From: Macrotrachela quadricornifera
Lineage: Eukaryota; Rotifera; Eurotatoria; Philodinida; Philodinidae
NCBI GenBank assembly: GCA_022393335.1
Contig: JAJEKB010020897.1
Span: forward strand, 184,501-248,500
Length of the DNA: 64,000 nt
Direction: 5' to 3'
Shown: one piece after another, positions 10,901-19,439 of the stretch
Layout of the letters: each line of letters begins with the position of its first letter
Position numbering within the stretch: position 1 is the first letter of the stretch
Notes under the pieces: model-generated
What the model saw: the letters and a program-made list of their open reading frames with translations, nothing else
Told to the model about the DNA's origin: nothing
Database searches by the model: none
Program-made: the position numbers and the translations under genes

Positions 10901-13742
10901 TGATTCGTTCTTCGTTTCGATAAAATTCTGCTAACGTTTTATCAACATCCCTTTTTAATTCTCTTATAGATCCGCAAATTTCTTCTAATGTACTAAAATA
11001 CGATTGTGATGTTTTTAATGCAATAATGGAAATGCTTCTTATCAAATCTAATTGTTCTAATGATTGTTTCAGTTTATGAGAAGGATCTTCTTCTTTAAAT
11101 TGTACTTTAGTGTTTTCAATAATTTTATTGAAATAGTTAGATATCTTTAATATAAATTCATCATAAATTTCATTGACTCTTTTAATTGAAATATGTCTTT
11201 GAAGGGAATACGTATTTTTAACAGTATGTAACATATCTACCAAGTCATTTAATTGATCTATATCACTTTTTTCTAGTTTTTCTTGCTTAAATAAATAATT
11301 TAGCTTTTCTACAGAATCAGTTAAATACTTCATAAAATAATCCTGGAGTTGTGCATATTTATTTTTAATATCTTTGTGATCTAAATGATCTTGCAAAGTT
11401 GTTTGAGACTCATATAATTTCTCCATATCAGTAGCACTTTTATTAAAGTCTTTAGACAACACAGATAGCTTGAAAGAGTCAACTAACATTTCAAGTTTTT
11501 TATTGAAAATTTGACATATATTTCTATAATTAATACGAATATCTGTAAAAGCCTCGGAGAGAAATTTTAATATATTTAGACTATGTATCACTGAGGATTC
11601 GTCAATATCTTTCTGTTCTAAATCTTCAAGTAAACCATCGACTCGTTCATGCATATATTGAATAAATGCGCTAGTTGAAACGACTTCCTTTCCTAAATGT
11701 ACTTCTCTTAAACCTTCTGCGAGCGCAGCATGTTCGATGTGCATCTGTAATTGTTTAATAACTTCATCATTCAAAACTTGTTCGTTTCTAAAGCAACGCT
11801 GCAACACGTCTACACTTTCTTGATACTCTTGATTAAGATGTTTACTGACATCTCGGATAGAATCATGATAAGTTTGTTTGATATAATCTAATTCAAGTAG
11901 TTCACTTATCTGCTTTAATTGATCCAATTTGTATTTAACTAATGAATATTCAGAACGTTTGATTGCAGACTGAATATAAGACTGATGCTTGCTTATTTGT
12001 TCTTTTACAACAGATTTCGAATTTTCTGCTATGTAAAATTGAAAAACTTCATCGGGATGAGCAATTTCAACAGAATTTGCCAGTTCATCAAGAATTTCTC
12101 CGGGATCATCTTTTGTTGGATCTATGCATAGTGCGCCTTTTCTTGTTTTCCTTAACATATCATTAAATAAACTAATAAAACCAGTATCAGACTTTTCTTC
12201 ATCCTTCATATTTTCTTTTACATTCTTTAATGAATCATGAATTCCATCTCGTTCATTTAGAGGATATTTAGTAAATATGTAAGAGAACGCTCTTAAATTG
12301 TCTGCAATTCCAGGCATCAGCCCTACTAATATATGTGCCAAACTTTTGAAACCCTCAAATTTATCACCAATACTTTTATAGCTAAGTAAAATGACTGGCC
12401 TTACACTTTTACATCCTTTAATTGCTCGAACAATTCCTATTCCATTTGCAATATCTATCTCCGGTCCACCAGTATCTTCAAAACCTGGACTATCACATAA
12501 AATGATACTTCCTTCTCTAAACGCCCCGACATCATAAAAATTCACTCTAACAGGTGTTATATAACGCGTTTCGGATTGTGCAAACGGACTAACTGTAACC
12601 TTTTTCAAATCTGGGTATTTAATACTCGTATAATCGATAGCAATGTGATTTAAGCCTTTCACTTTTGTTTCTATCATTTTAGATCCTGCAAGAAAGTGAA
12701 TAATCGTTGATTTACCAGATCCAGTTCCTCCAAGAAAAAGAATAACACTTTGATCCTTAAGAAATTTTGCTGCATCATTTACATTTTCAATCAGCCTAAA
12801 CATTTCTGGAATATTTAATGGGCTAATCCCTTTTAAAATTTTTCGTAACGTAGCCATGACAAGTTTCCAGTCTTTATTCTTCACATATGTGGAGCAAATT
12901 TCAAGTGTATTATGGATTTTTGCATATTTCGATTCTTCTATTTTCAATCTTTCTTTCAAAAATTGAAATTCTTTCTCTATTTTTGTTCCTATTTGATCGG
13001 GTACTAAAATAGTATTATCTGAGAGTAGCGTTTTACTTGCTAGTTGGAGAGAAATGTCATACAACAAAATGATAATGGATTTTTCAGCGCAATTAGGCAT
13101 AGAGGAAAAATCATTATACAGATTCTTCAAATATTCTTTTGTAATTGGAAGTTCTTCTTCAATCTGTGTAGGTTTACTCACTTCAGCAGCCGATAACAAT
13201 TTGTCTACCATTAATCTTGCACTTTGTTTTCGATCTATATGTTTCTCACAATCTCCAGCATGTAAAACGAAACCTTGAAAAACTTCGGTAAATTGGTCTT
13301 GCAAAATATTCGGAACAAAGCCCGATTCTATTATTTGATCAAAAAATTCAGCTTGTCTAATTTGTTCGTGCGCATTAAATTTTATTATCACTCCAATCCA
13401 AAGTGAGTTTCCAACGTAGCAAATAATAATTATAGTACACTCTCCGCTTTTGACATTTTGTGCTTGTATTAAACGTTCTTTCCATTGATCTGGCATAGTA
13501 AGGTCGACGATTGGTAATACAAAGGTTGATTTTTGAAACCGATGAGGAAACTTCACTTGTAACGTTTTCAATTCACTTGTAATAATATCATATACGTCAT
13601 CATTTGCATGTAGATCGTCTTCAAATTTAGACTCTCTTGAATATCTTGTAGTCAGCTTCTCAGGCTTTTCTTGTGAGCATGATTCATCAGGGAAACGATT
13701 TTGACGTTCGTCTAAAATACAAAACTGAGCTGTACAGATCAT
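4980..13742 (-). CDS. Giant GTPase-coiled coil-SecA motor-vWA fusion protein, 2,920 aa
   Basis: One uninterrupted frame. Domains in order: residues 73-155 resemble a degenerate cysteine-peptidase-like fold (low certainty). A P-loop GTPase follows with Walker A GGTGSGKS at 338-345 and the G3 motif DSPG at 417-420, of the AIG1/IRG-like broad class. Residues about 600-2080 are charged and helical, coiled-coil like. Residues about 2090-2600 form a SecA-type DEAD motor: GTGEGKS at 2134, DEVD at 2237, GVTGT at 2392, GRGTD at 2526 and GRTARQGD at 2563; the spacing from DEVD to the TGT motif is close to that of bacterial SecA. A vWA domain has a MIDAS-like DATYS at 2691-2695 and runs to the C-terminus. 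Bacterial SecA drives proteins through SecYEG; no translocon is expected for this cytosolic animal protein, so its role is unknown. A strong splice-acceptor-like TTTTGTATTTTAG lies just inside the ATG, so the true 5' end may be an upstream exon or a trans-spliced leader joined there. Confidence 0.9.
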   Translation of the reverse strand: MICTAQFCILDERQNRFPDESCSQEKPEKLTTRYSRESKFEDDLHANDDVYDIITSELKTLQVKFPHRFQKSTFVLPIVDLTMPDQWKERLIQAQNVKSGECTIIIICYVGNSLWIGVIIKFNAHEQIRQAEFFDQIIESGFVPNILQDQFTEVFQGFVLHAGDCEKHIDRKQSARLMVDKLLSAAEVSKPTQIEEELPITKEYLKNLYNDFSSMPNCAEKSIIILLYDISLQLASKTLLSDNTILVPDQIGTKIEKEFQFLKERLKIEESKYAKIHNTLEICSTYVKNKDWKLVMATLRKILKGISPLNIPEMFRLIENVNDAAKFLKDQSVILFLGGTGSGKSTIIHFLAGSKMIETKVKGLNHIAIDYTSIKYPDLKKVTVSPFAQSETRYITPVRVNFYDVGAFREGSIILCDSPGFEDTGGPEIDIANGIGIVRAIKGCKSVRPVILLSYKSIGDKFEGFKSLAHILVGLMPGIADNLRAFSYIFTKYPLNERDGIHDSLKNVKENMKDEEKSDTGFISLFNDMLRKTRKGALCIDPTKDDPGEILDELANSVEIAHPDEVFQFYIAENSKSVVKEQISKHQSYIQSAIKRSEYSLVKYKLDQLKQISELLELDYIKQTYHDSIRDVSKHLNQEYQESVDVLQRCFRNEQVLNDEVIKQLQMHIEHAALAEGLREVHLGKEVVSTSAFIQYMHERVDGLLEDLEQKDIDESSVIHSLNILKFLSEAFTDIRINYRNICQIFNKKLEMLVDSFKLSVLSKDFNKSATDMEKLYESQTTLQDHLDHKDIKNKYAQLQDYFMKYLTDSVEKLNYLFKQEKLEKSDIDQLNDLVDMLHTVKNTYSLQRHISIKRVNEIYDEFILKISNYFNKIIENTKVQFKEEDPSHKLKQSLEQLDLIRSISIIALKTSQSYFSTLEEICGSIRELKRDVDKTLAEFYRNEERINYSTLTKHLFKLKSVEWFKTYRPEVYSDVMTTIEEQIIQHVKDLAHSAKSIHLDLDNHNKLKNVDKIISKLNSMQPIEKIVPSISQYRNDTNAWLENIIGTVLTLINNTFNFEKYKEQNYPSYDINKLEKAFSYLDACENISIIPQSNLISVRNNLAEFVKEFYRYIENEMENYFESIQQYSNENDDIIFKNAQQLSNHLEELKELKEQHRGIFSYLLNQKIIDKWETKLTNYQTHLSDEMEMLRVTQQVQKLTNKLFIAKVLSILDDFVKKKKYIDSYNNYRNIFYNQNIDVLKNVIHAIKADEYEQVATEMIVLQSSNEVGQHFYKQAKQSLNIGLKNLIDTTKSLAIKLGNEIKIEDMASIVKHLKRIEAAKQFTSSHLDREDLILIDETIKHVEALIEDRIRAFLEKVNANLNANNFYEAENRIELITTVRTLLGKYCTIDSSKNIEKLREKQKEVVLEDSVKTYLNMSIADYIWSPPTDIFQKFDEVKNMNPIYEQALKQIQDGIIAKFREELRQAVLKIPPNPDNQYIRNFENAFKYLPEKWRDALEIELKNCKENIQSNIKNIENDLNDAINSGNLSNIRIFIENYQSLPGMQAYANRGRERALQKFQEIKSKLDENIQNNFIEKALDYVKKLYDYENELGDVVVEIRKLYSDVRESLRKTFDKAYNCFMNNFFDIKILSTMNEIIDETNKAFKDLIEFMKFRDEFESKTTLNNMLSEDINEKLLIIKQKLVKGLKEHQKNYENALTEMTETNIDILKYTLDNMKKWDSIFVNIPRYVNMNYGGDTFVSNIMMTMRNITSYSEMIKTILQKIEGFTKYFKNTDFINEETKELSKSRDEFYKKLNEKIIIFDKIKIFSEHMPNIDFRDFYQECLNSIEKQIAQMCSVVENLIEKISTAFILKRQDYDTFSLYYSNLIAFKKEVKVKDIKTNGKINQVERNFFEIIGSWVKSALEDKTLGKICETLKYMKQVANNIPLCKKQINEDIDSLLYEYKRSTKDAKIFAKLGTLLHQDKSDVSQSIIAEHKAFQGFALSLFNEKTKRHGIDYVLQHITGNNINKSLLKKRFDEFDEIYRELIRKYLKVDMKIDELISETKLISNVKQSSDNILWDNVVRSKVPKLMAHIFALWTLKNADHFFQADDSSNKENYLLQPHAAQVISIFRMLGIGDEKEILKNNLVQIGTGEGKSITLGVTAAVLALLDFDIYSACYSEYLSQRDYNSFLPLFDSLGLLNHIHYGTFKQLCERVMNENGHIREIVEQMISNNMNNSKPNNQPINRAKILLIDEVDVFFSGEFYGNLYTPSATLRDPTIKALTNYIWERRKTGLTFKGIKTTSEYQVCCQKFQDWEPLIAEAVKDMLYDVMNFESHDYLVSQDKIGYIEQDNVVFNVVYRYKTLFAYFLEHEKGTISRKSLEENVSIYINCGSFSYAEIPHQFVYIMGVTGTLKTLSDPEKDVIQNVYHISKYTYSPSVFGQNNLKFVEKDDIMIENNDDYFTVIKSEIDRKLVGKAEGKRAVLIFFDSEKKLKDFYESSVLKEIKESVAKLTEEASPEEKETLIKRATTPGQITLLTRIFGRGTDFICYDESVALNGGTHVIQTFLSEELSEEVQIKGRTARQGDLGSYSMVLLDRDLEKFHIMKENIENVKQGKGFFGKIWNTAIQSEPIDTVYKLLDAKRTDLFKTQYDANRKHVEYAKEKHQTAQNFLSSLYSGDINAVRNFLVEENKGVGLTSNSRTICLMDATYSMVNLLNSCKNTVSTMFERASEVLKDHSIDSNAFQIQFVVYRNYNSKEDKILQASPWEIKSNNLRNFINSIEAEDGWRNEAIEIGLWHATKEHEREPITQVILIGDAPPNTEDEVQSKRSDHFGNSYWKNTKFADVTYYEKELAKLILNNIPVHGFYVAAAAENSFKEIAMKSGGRSEMLDINSPEGSKILTDLVTEEILRNVGGSSHGNTLVEAYRSKYGKSYTN

Positions 13743-13976
13743 TTAAGATTTACATAGCATGCCGTTATAATGTGAACTATTCCAATGTCATGAAATACTT
13801 TTTGAAATATTATTTACAGTTTCAATATCGAAAGCGAAAGAGTAGCAAATCTTTTCGATGTATTTCTGGCAGAAAATGATATTTTTCTTCAATGTTATCT
13901 TTCACAACGTTTCAGTTTTTATTCATTGATCTAACAAGATTGCACTAATGTTTGCAGATTCCGTCTGTCACTACAT

Positions 13977-15635
13977 GGTAAGTTCCTATTTCCAGATAAT
14001 TCAAATAAAATAACTATGGACAAAAATTTCATGAAAATTTCCTTGGATAGTTTCACAGACAATCACACGAAATTTACTTTAACATGAATAATAATATACA
14101 TATCATCGTTCTCCCATTCTACAAAAGGAAATTCGCTGAAACTTTGGTAGATTGTTGTACATATGTGGTACTACATAAGTACAAAGTTTCAGGAGTATAG
14201 CTTGTACTATAGATGAGAGCCTAGAAGAACACTGTTATATACTATTTGCACAATTTTCCTGTTTTCTGAGTTTGTCAAAATGTCTATATCTCGGCTTAGG
14301 TAGATGATGAAATCTTGATTTTTTTTAAAGATGCATCGTGAAAAGCTCTACAAAAATTGAAATAACAAATCTCTATTGACTTGTGTTGATGGTCTTTGTC
14401 ATACTCAAAATGAAAACACTACATAATAGTACGGCTTCTCACAATATTGTAGGTAATGAAGAAAGGTTTGGAAGACTTTTGAGCAGTCATCCTATTCCGC
14501 GATGTTGAACATTGGGAAATCAGTTCTGCCTAGGGAATTAATTCCAACGATTCCGGAATCGGTGGAATCGATTCCTGATGTGAAACTAGTTTCGCAATGT
14601 GCAACTCGCGGAATAGGATGTATTCTTAAACTTTTTTGTTTTCCAATAGAAATTTGTTTATGCAGCTTTTGTAAAGCTTTCGACGTTGTATCTTTTGGAA
14701 AAAATCAAGGTTTTATCGTTTTTTCACGCAGACCCAGGTCGAACAGGCACGGTCGCTTACGACCGTATACGGAGAAATACGACAATTTACATGTGACCGT
14801 ATTACGATCGTATATTTTCGTGTCGTATACGGAAAAATACGGCGATATACGGACAAAAGAACGGTCGTTTACTGTCTCCATAAACGAAAATCGTATACAA
14901 TTTCCGTTTTGATCCATTTTACTCCGTATACGGTCGTATACGACCATATACAGTTACGGAGATATACGATCGTAATACGGTCACATGTATTACGGCAAAA
15001 CACGGTCGTAAACGATCGTATCTTTTCCGTATACGGTTGTATACGACCGTGTACAAAGTCCGTAACACTCGACCTGGGGAGATACGTGAAAAACAAAAAG
15101 GTCTTCCAAACCTTTCTTCATTACCTACAATATTGTGAGAAACCGTACTATCATGTAGTTTTTTCATTTTGAGTATGACAAAGACCATCAACACAAGTCA
15201 ATAGAGATTTGTTATTTCAATTTTTGTAGAGCTTTTCACGATGCATCTTTAAAAAAAATCAAGATTTCATCATTTACCTAAGCCGAGATATAGACATTTT
15301 GACAAACTCAGAAAACAGGAAAATTGTGCAAATAGTATATGACAGTGTTCTTCTAGGCTCTCATCTATAGTACAAGCTATACTCCTGAAACTTTGTACTT
15401 ATGTAATACCGAAATATGTACAACAATCTACCAAAGGTTCAGCAAATTTCCTTTTGTAGAATGGGCGAACGATGAATTCTTAAAATTATTTCAGAACTTC
15501 TGGGACACTCTTCATATAGTATTTTCCATATTAAAATGAATTTCTTGTGATTGTTTGTAAAAGTATTAAAGTAAATTTTCATGGAATTTTTTCTATACTT
15601 ATTTTATTTGAATTTCCTGGAAATAGGAACTTACC
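13977..15635. mobile_element. Foldback element with about 500-bp inverted arms and a CGTATACG-rich core
   Basis: The left arm (about 13977-14480) and right arm (about 15095-15635) are inverted copies starting ATGGTAAGTTCCTATTTCC at both outer ends. They share long blocks such as the one around 'gtagagcttttcac'. The centre (about 14730-15080) is a dense cluster of CGTATACG, CGGTCGTATACGACCG and related palindromes, bounded by inverted CCCAGGTCGA. No protein is encoded; frames over the core are by-products of the palindromes. The left arm carries a nested insertion (14481-14626) and a partial duplication of arm sequence. A diverged relative lies at 24415-24840. The superfamily is not identified. 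Confidence 0.75.
14481..14626. mobile_element. Short copy of the GATTCCGGAATC palindrome element
   Basis: A 146-bp element with ends GAGCAGTCATCCTATTCCGC and GAATAGGATGTATTCTT, matching the termini of the larger copy at 31128-31945. It contains the GATTCCGGAATCGG palindrome. Flanks AAGACTTTT and AAACTTTTT would be an imperfect 9-bp target duplication. It sits inside the left arm of the foldback element and is therefore younger than it. Confidence 0.65.
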
Positions 15636-15639
15636 ATCT

Positions 15640-16167
15640 TACACAGTTTGTGACGCTCACTACTGATTTTTTATGCATCGTCTGCTGTTACTATATATAT
15701 TTTTTTCCTTCTTCAGTTTTTGATTTCTTTCTATTGATCTAAAAGAACGCATACAGAAAATCTCTCTTCGTTGGAAAGAGCTGAAGTTTAAAAATCTCAT
15801 TGTTAGCGATTACTCAAGTCATCACCCTCTTTTGTGCGTGTGATATGAAACATGATCTAGGTTCATATTTTTTCCTTTCCCTTTCTCTTTTCTTCTTGAT
15901 TCATGATGCATGATGCGCTGTGCCAAAAATGTGATCATGTATTATATTTTTTCCTTCTTTTTTTTTCTTCTATATATACAACACCATTCTTTTTCTTGTC
16001 GAAGAGAGCTCTTTTTATTTTGTTGTTCAAACGCGACTTTTTTCTTCGAAAATAAAGCCTACGATATACACACTCACTTTCGTTCTCTCTTTTAGTCCTA
16101 CAGACAGGTATCACTCGCCCATATTGTATAGAGAGAAACGATAGAAAGACGAAAAATTGCTGCAAAC
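15640..16167. other. Intergenic or possible intron, no feature recognised
   Basis: AT- and pyrimidine-rich stretch with (T)n and TCTTTTCTTC runs. It would be the start of an intron if the candidate exon at 16168-16267 is real. Confidence 0.3.
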
Positions 16168-16267
16168 CTTGATTCGCTGAACAAGAGTCATCGACGTTGC
16201 CATTACAGTTCACAATCTTCAAACCTAATATAATTAATTGAATAAAGTAGATCCAATACGGAGCCAT
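16168..16267 (-). CDS. Candidate first exon of a secreted protein (signal peptide), gene not completed
   Basis: On the minus strand an ATG at 16267 opens a frame encoding a typical signal peptide (MAPYWIYFIQLIILGLKIV), then a Cys- and Asn-rich start (NCNGNVDDSCSANQG). It meets a possible donor CAAG/GTTTGC at 16167. The frame continuing past the donor becomes low-complexity and basic, suggesting an intron. No following exon is recognised before the foldback element at 15635, so this may be a truncated gene. A chance ORF is the alternative. Confidence 0.3.
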
Positions 16268-16500
16268 GGTTACTAGAACATATTAGAAACAAGAATTATC
16301 TTAAAGTTTTGTCTTTTTCTACAACACAGTAATATATATCTTACACAAGAAATAGAAAGTTTCTGTGGAGAGTTATTACTAAAAGAACGAGTAATTGTAC
16401 AAATTATTGATTAACAAGCATTTATCATTGCAAAACTGCCCGTTGGTTTTCCCTCGATTTTTAAAACATTACTTATACTCTTTTATTAATTATGAAATAA
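16268..16500. other. Short intergenic stretch, nothing recognised
   Basis: AT-rich sequence between the candidate exon and the HINE-like module. No site is recognised. Confidence 0.4.
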
Positions 16501-18330
16501 ATCTATATATATAAAGAAGAATGTCTATCTGTTTATCTGTTTGTTTGCTATGTATTCAACCCTGTAAAAGCTACGATCACCAAACTTTCCACAATGCTTT
16601 TCTAGGATCTAGGGAAGATCGACGGGAGGGTTGGCATGGTTATCGAAGGTGTGTCTGGGTATAGGTGTGTGGGAGGAATTTCACCCAGATAGTACTGTAC
16701 TAGCTAATATTATCAACGTTTCCACGATGCTTTCCTCAGTTCCGAGGTAATTTTAAAGAGTGTTGTCACTATTAATAGGAGTTGGCGGGGGGGGGGGCAC
16801 AGTAGGCAACTATCGTAAAGCAGGCGGACATGTAAGTTTCGTGCTCTGAAATGGGTTTTTATTGCTCAAAAGTAGTTATATATCACTTAGAAAATCATCT
16901 TTAAGCAAATAGAACACTTTGAAAAACAAATTTTTTTCATGAAAATCACCTGTGACGGACCCTTGCCAAAATTTTTGAAAAATGTGTTTGGTAGAAAATA
17001 CATCTTGTCACACACCATTCGACGCAGATTGACACGCTGATTCTGAAAATCACCTTAGTTCCTCGGTAATATGTTATTTTAAGGATAAAAAAAGAGATTT
17101 GGGGAGCAAAAAAAAGGAATTGGGGTCAAAAACGGGGGTTTTCTTGGGGGTCCCTAGCATAGTATATGGTCTCTGATGCGATACGATGTACATAGGTAAC
17201 GAAAATTTAATATAGATGAACGCAGTAAATGGCTGAGTTCAGTTGGATGAGAACTCTTTGTAATGCTCAAAAAATACGGCATGACTCATTTTTTTTGAGC
17301 TTTCCTTGCATGAAGACCAAAAACTTTTTTTCAAGATAACCCTTTTTTTATATATTGTTCGATGCAGCTCGATGAGCTGATTCCGAATATCACCTTGATT
17401 TTTGCACCAAAACGATGTCTTCTTTACAAAAATAGGGATTCTGGGGCAAAAACCTCGGTTTTTTGGGAGTCTCAAAGCACCGGCTTTGCTCGTCGATGTG
17501 AAATGGCGCCATGGCCAATGATGAATCACATATAGGAGAATAATTGGTGAAAGTTTCAGCTCAATCGGTCGAAAATTGTTTAGGGGGGGAGGTTAATAAT
17601 ACGGAAATGTTGGGTTTTAGAACCTTACCGGGCACAGAAACCTTCTTTTTTTTTTGAAAAGTACTTACTGTGTTATATGGTTCGATGCAGCTTGACGAGC
17701 TGTTTCCAAATATCACATTGATTTTTCACCAAAATATTTCTGTATTAGCAAAACTAATGATTCCTGGGCAGAAACCTGGTTTTCTAGAAAACCTCCAGTT
17801 CCGTTTCTGTTCACTGATATGACATGGTGCTATGGCCAACGATAAATCCCACATAGAAGAATAATTGGTGAAAGTTTCAGCTCAGTCGGATGAGAACTGT
17901 TTGGGGGGAGGGGGGCGCACAAAATACGGTATGACAGTTTTTTTTGTCCTACTTTCGTCTCAGTAATCACTTTTTTCCTACTCTAGTTCTGACTGGATCG
18001 AAATAATTTTTTCACACAATGAAGCCTATCGACTAATCATTCGTTTGAGATAGTTTTTCCTTTTAAGATACAGTGATAAATTGGTGACAGAAATGATATC
18101 CGAACAATTAGTGATTTATGAACAAACTTTTTGACGATGGCCTTTCACAGGGTTCAACCTGATTTTCGAAAGTCTGAGTTTAGGGTAAGATAGACTAACC
18201 ATGGACGTATTCATTCCAATATTTTAAACTTTGGAAAATATAACTTGAGGTCATGTCCGCCTGGTTGCCCACGGGGGGGGGGGGGGGGGGCGATTCTGGG
18301 TGAAATTTCACTCAAGTCCTATGGTAATAA
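16501..18330 (+). repeat. HINE-like module interrupted by a G-run-bounded element
   Basis: The module opens with ATCTATATATATAAAGAAGA and shares its first 200 bases with those at 1070 and 18560 ('accaaactttccacaatgct'). It is split: module-like sequence resumes only near 18290 ('ctgggtgaaatttcactc'). The intervening block, about 16785-18280, is bounded by G runs and by inverted GGCGGACATG motifs, which look like the ends of a second inserted element. Confidence 0.55.
16990..17915 (+). repeat. Three tandem copies of a unit of about 330 bp
   Basis: Landmark GTTCGATGCAGCTCGATGAG recurs near 17018 (diverged), 17358 and 17680. It is followed each time by 'tatcacNttgatttttNcacc', a 'caaaaacc...gttttNtgggag' block and 'gaataattggtgaaagtttcagctca'. 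The frame at 17239-17529 minus is a by-product of this array. It lies inside the element that interrupts the HINE-like module. Confidence 0.65.
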
Positions 18331-18556
18331 AATTTGTGTCAATTTTTCAGAAATTTAGCGAATGTGTTATGATTCCAAAATTAATCATTTTGTATCGATG
18401 ATTCTTTAGTCTAAATGTGAAAATCGAAGGTTTCTAATACGTTATACGAGAAAAAAATGTATACAAGTGTCTGTTGATTTACAACTATAATGTATTCATT
18501 TCTTTTCTATGACTGACAGAAAAAAACGTATTTGTTCTTTTTGTTGACTCACAACG

Positions 18557-19018
18557 ATGACGTATCTATATATATAAAAAAGAATGTTTGTGTGTGCGCT
18601 ATGCATTCAGTCCCTATGATAGCTAGCGTCACAAAACTTTCTGCACTACTTCCTTAGCTCCTGGTGGAAGTTGACGTAGATTTGGAACCACCAAATGGGA
18701 TGCGCGGAAGAAGCTGGGTGAAATTTCATCCCGATTAATACAGATCGAGATTCTGATGATTCTGTTCGCTATGTATTTAGTCAGCGTGAGAGATAGCATC
18801 ACAGAACTATCCGCATCAGTACCTTGAATGCTAAGGAAAGTCGGCAGAGTGATTGGGGGTGAGAAAGGGAGATGTGCGTGAAACTTCATCCAAGTCGTAA
18901 GAAACTGTAATTTTATTCATTTTCTAATCAAATGATGCAGTTCAGTGCAAATTTGAGAGTGATCGTGTCCAAAGTGAATGCGAATGAGGATGTCAGCTTG
19001 TGCTCGATGACAAGAGCC
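18557..19018 (+). repeat. HINE-like module adjoining a minisatellite
   Basis: This opens with TATCTATATATATAAAAAAG, then 'gctatgcattcagtccctatgatagctagcgtcac', parallel to the 1.07-kb and 16.5-kb copies. An internal second half (about 18765-18895) repeats the 'gctatgtatttagtcagc ... agcatcacagaactatccgc' order. It runs directly into the 35-bp array at 19019. Confidence 0.55.
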
Positions 19019-19369
19019 CTGTTGAAGATGCCTGATGCACGGCAGGAAAAGCTCTGTGAAAGATACTCCACGCACGGTGGAAAATTATCTGCGGAAAATA
19101 CCCCACGCACGGTGGGGTAAGATCTGTAGCATAGGTTTCAGGTACGGTGAAAAAAGTCCTGTAGAAGAGGCATCACGCACGGCGAGAAGAGTCCAATGGT
19201 GAACGCCTAACGCATAGCAGGAACGATCCTGTTAAAGATGCCTGACGGATGCCGGTACAAGCACTGTCCAAGAGGCTTCAGGTATGACGCGAAAAGTTCT
19301 GTTGCAGATAATTCACCCACAGCAAAGAACAGTCCTGTAGAAGACATGTTATGTACAGCAGAAAAATTT
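19019..19369 (+). repeat. 35-bp minisatellite, ten diverged units
   Basis: Ten units start at 19019, 19054, 19089, 19124, 19159, 19194, 19229, 19264, 19299 and 19335. Nine start with CTG or a close variant, then 'tagaagatgcc', 'tcacgcacgg' and 'gaaaagtc' style blocks. The spacing is exactly 35 bp except for one extra base before the last unit. Units differ at many positions while the length is kept. Frames crossing it (18932-19120, 19238-19435) are by-products, since 35 is not a multiple of three. Confidence 0.85.
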
Positions 19370-19439
19370 GGGTGGAAGATGCAAAATTTTAACCATATTC
19401 TCTTTTCATCGGGTACCTCCGCTAGTCCTAAATAAAAAC

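Noticed and set aside
5729..13278. Frames of 63-93 codons overlapping the giant gene
   Set aside because: Shadows of the 2,920-codon frame in other phases or on the opposite strand.
4980..13742. Bacterial contamination as the source of the SecA motif
   Set aside because: The motor is fused in frame to eukaryotic-style GTPase and vWA regions, codon and base composition match the AT-rich flanks, and flanking DNA carries eukaryotic repeats with no bacterial genes.
14502..15194. Several overlapping open frames of 75-136 codons on both strands
   Set aside because: They are generated by the CGTATACG palindromes and the nested palindrome element; sequence reads alike on both strands.
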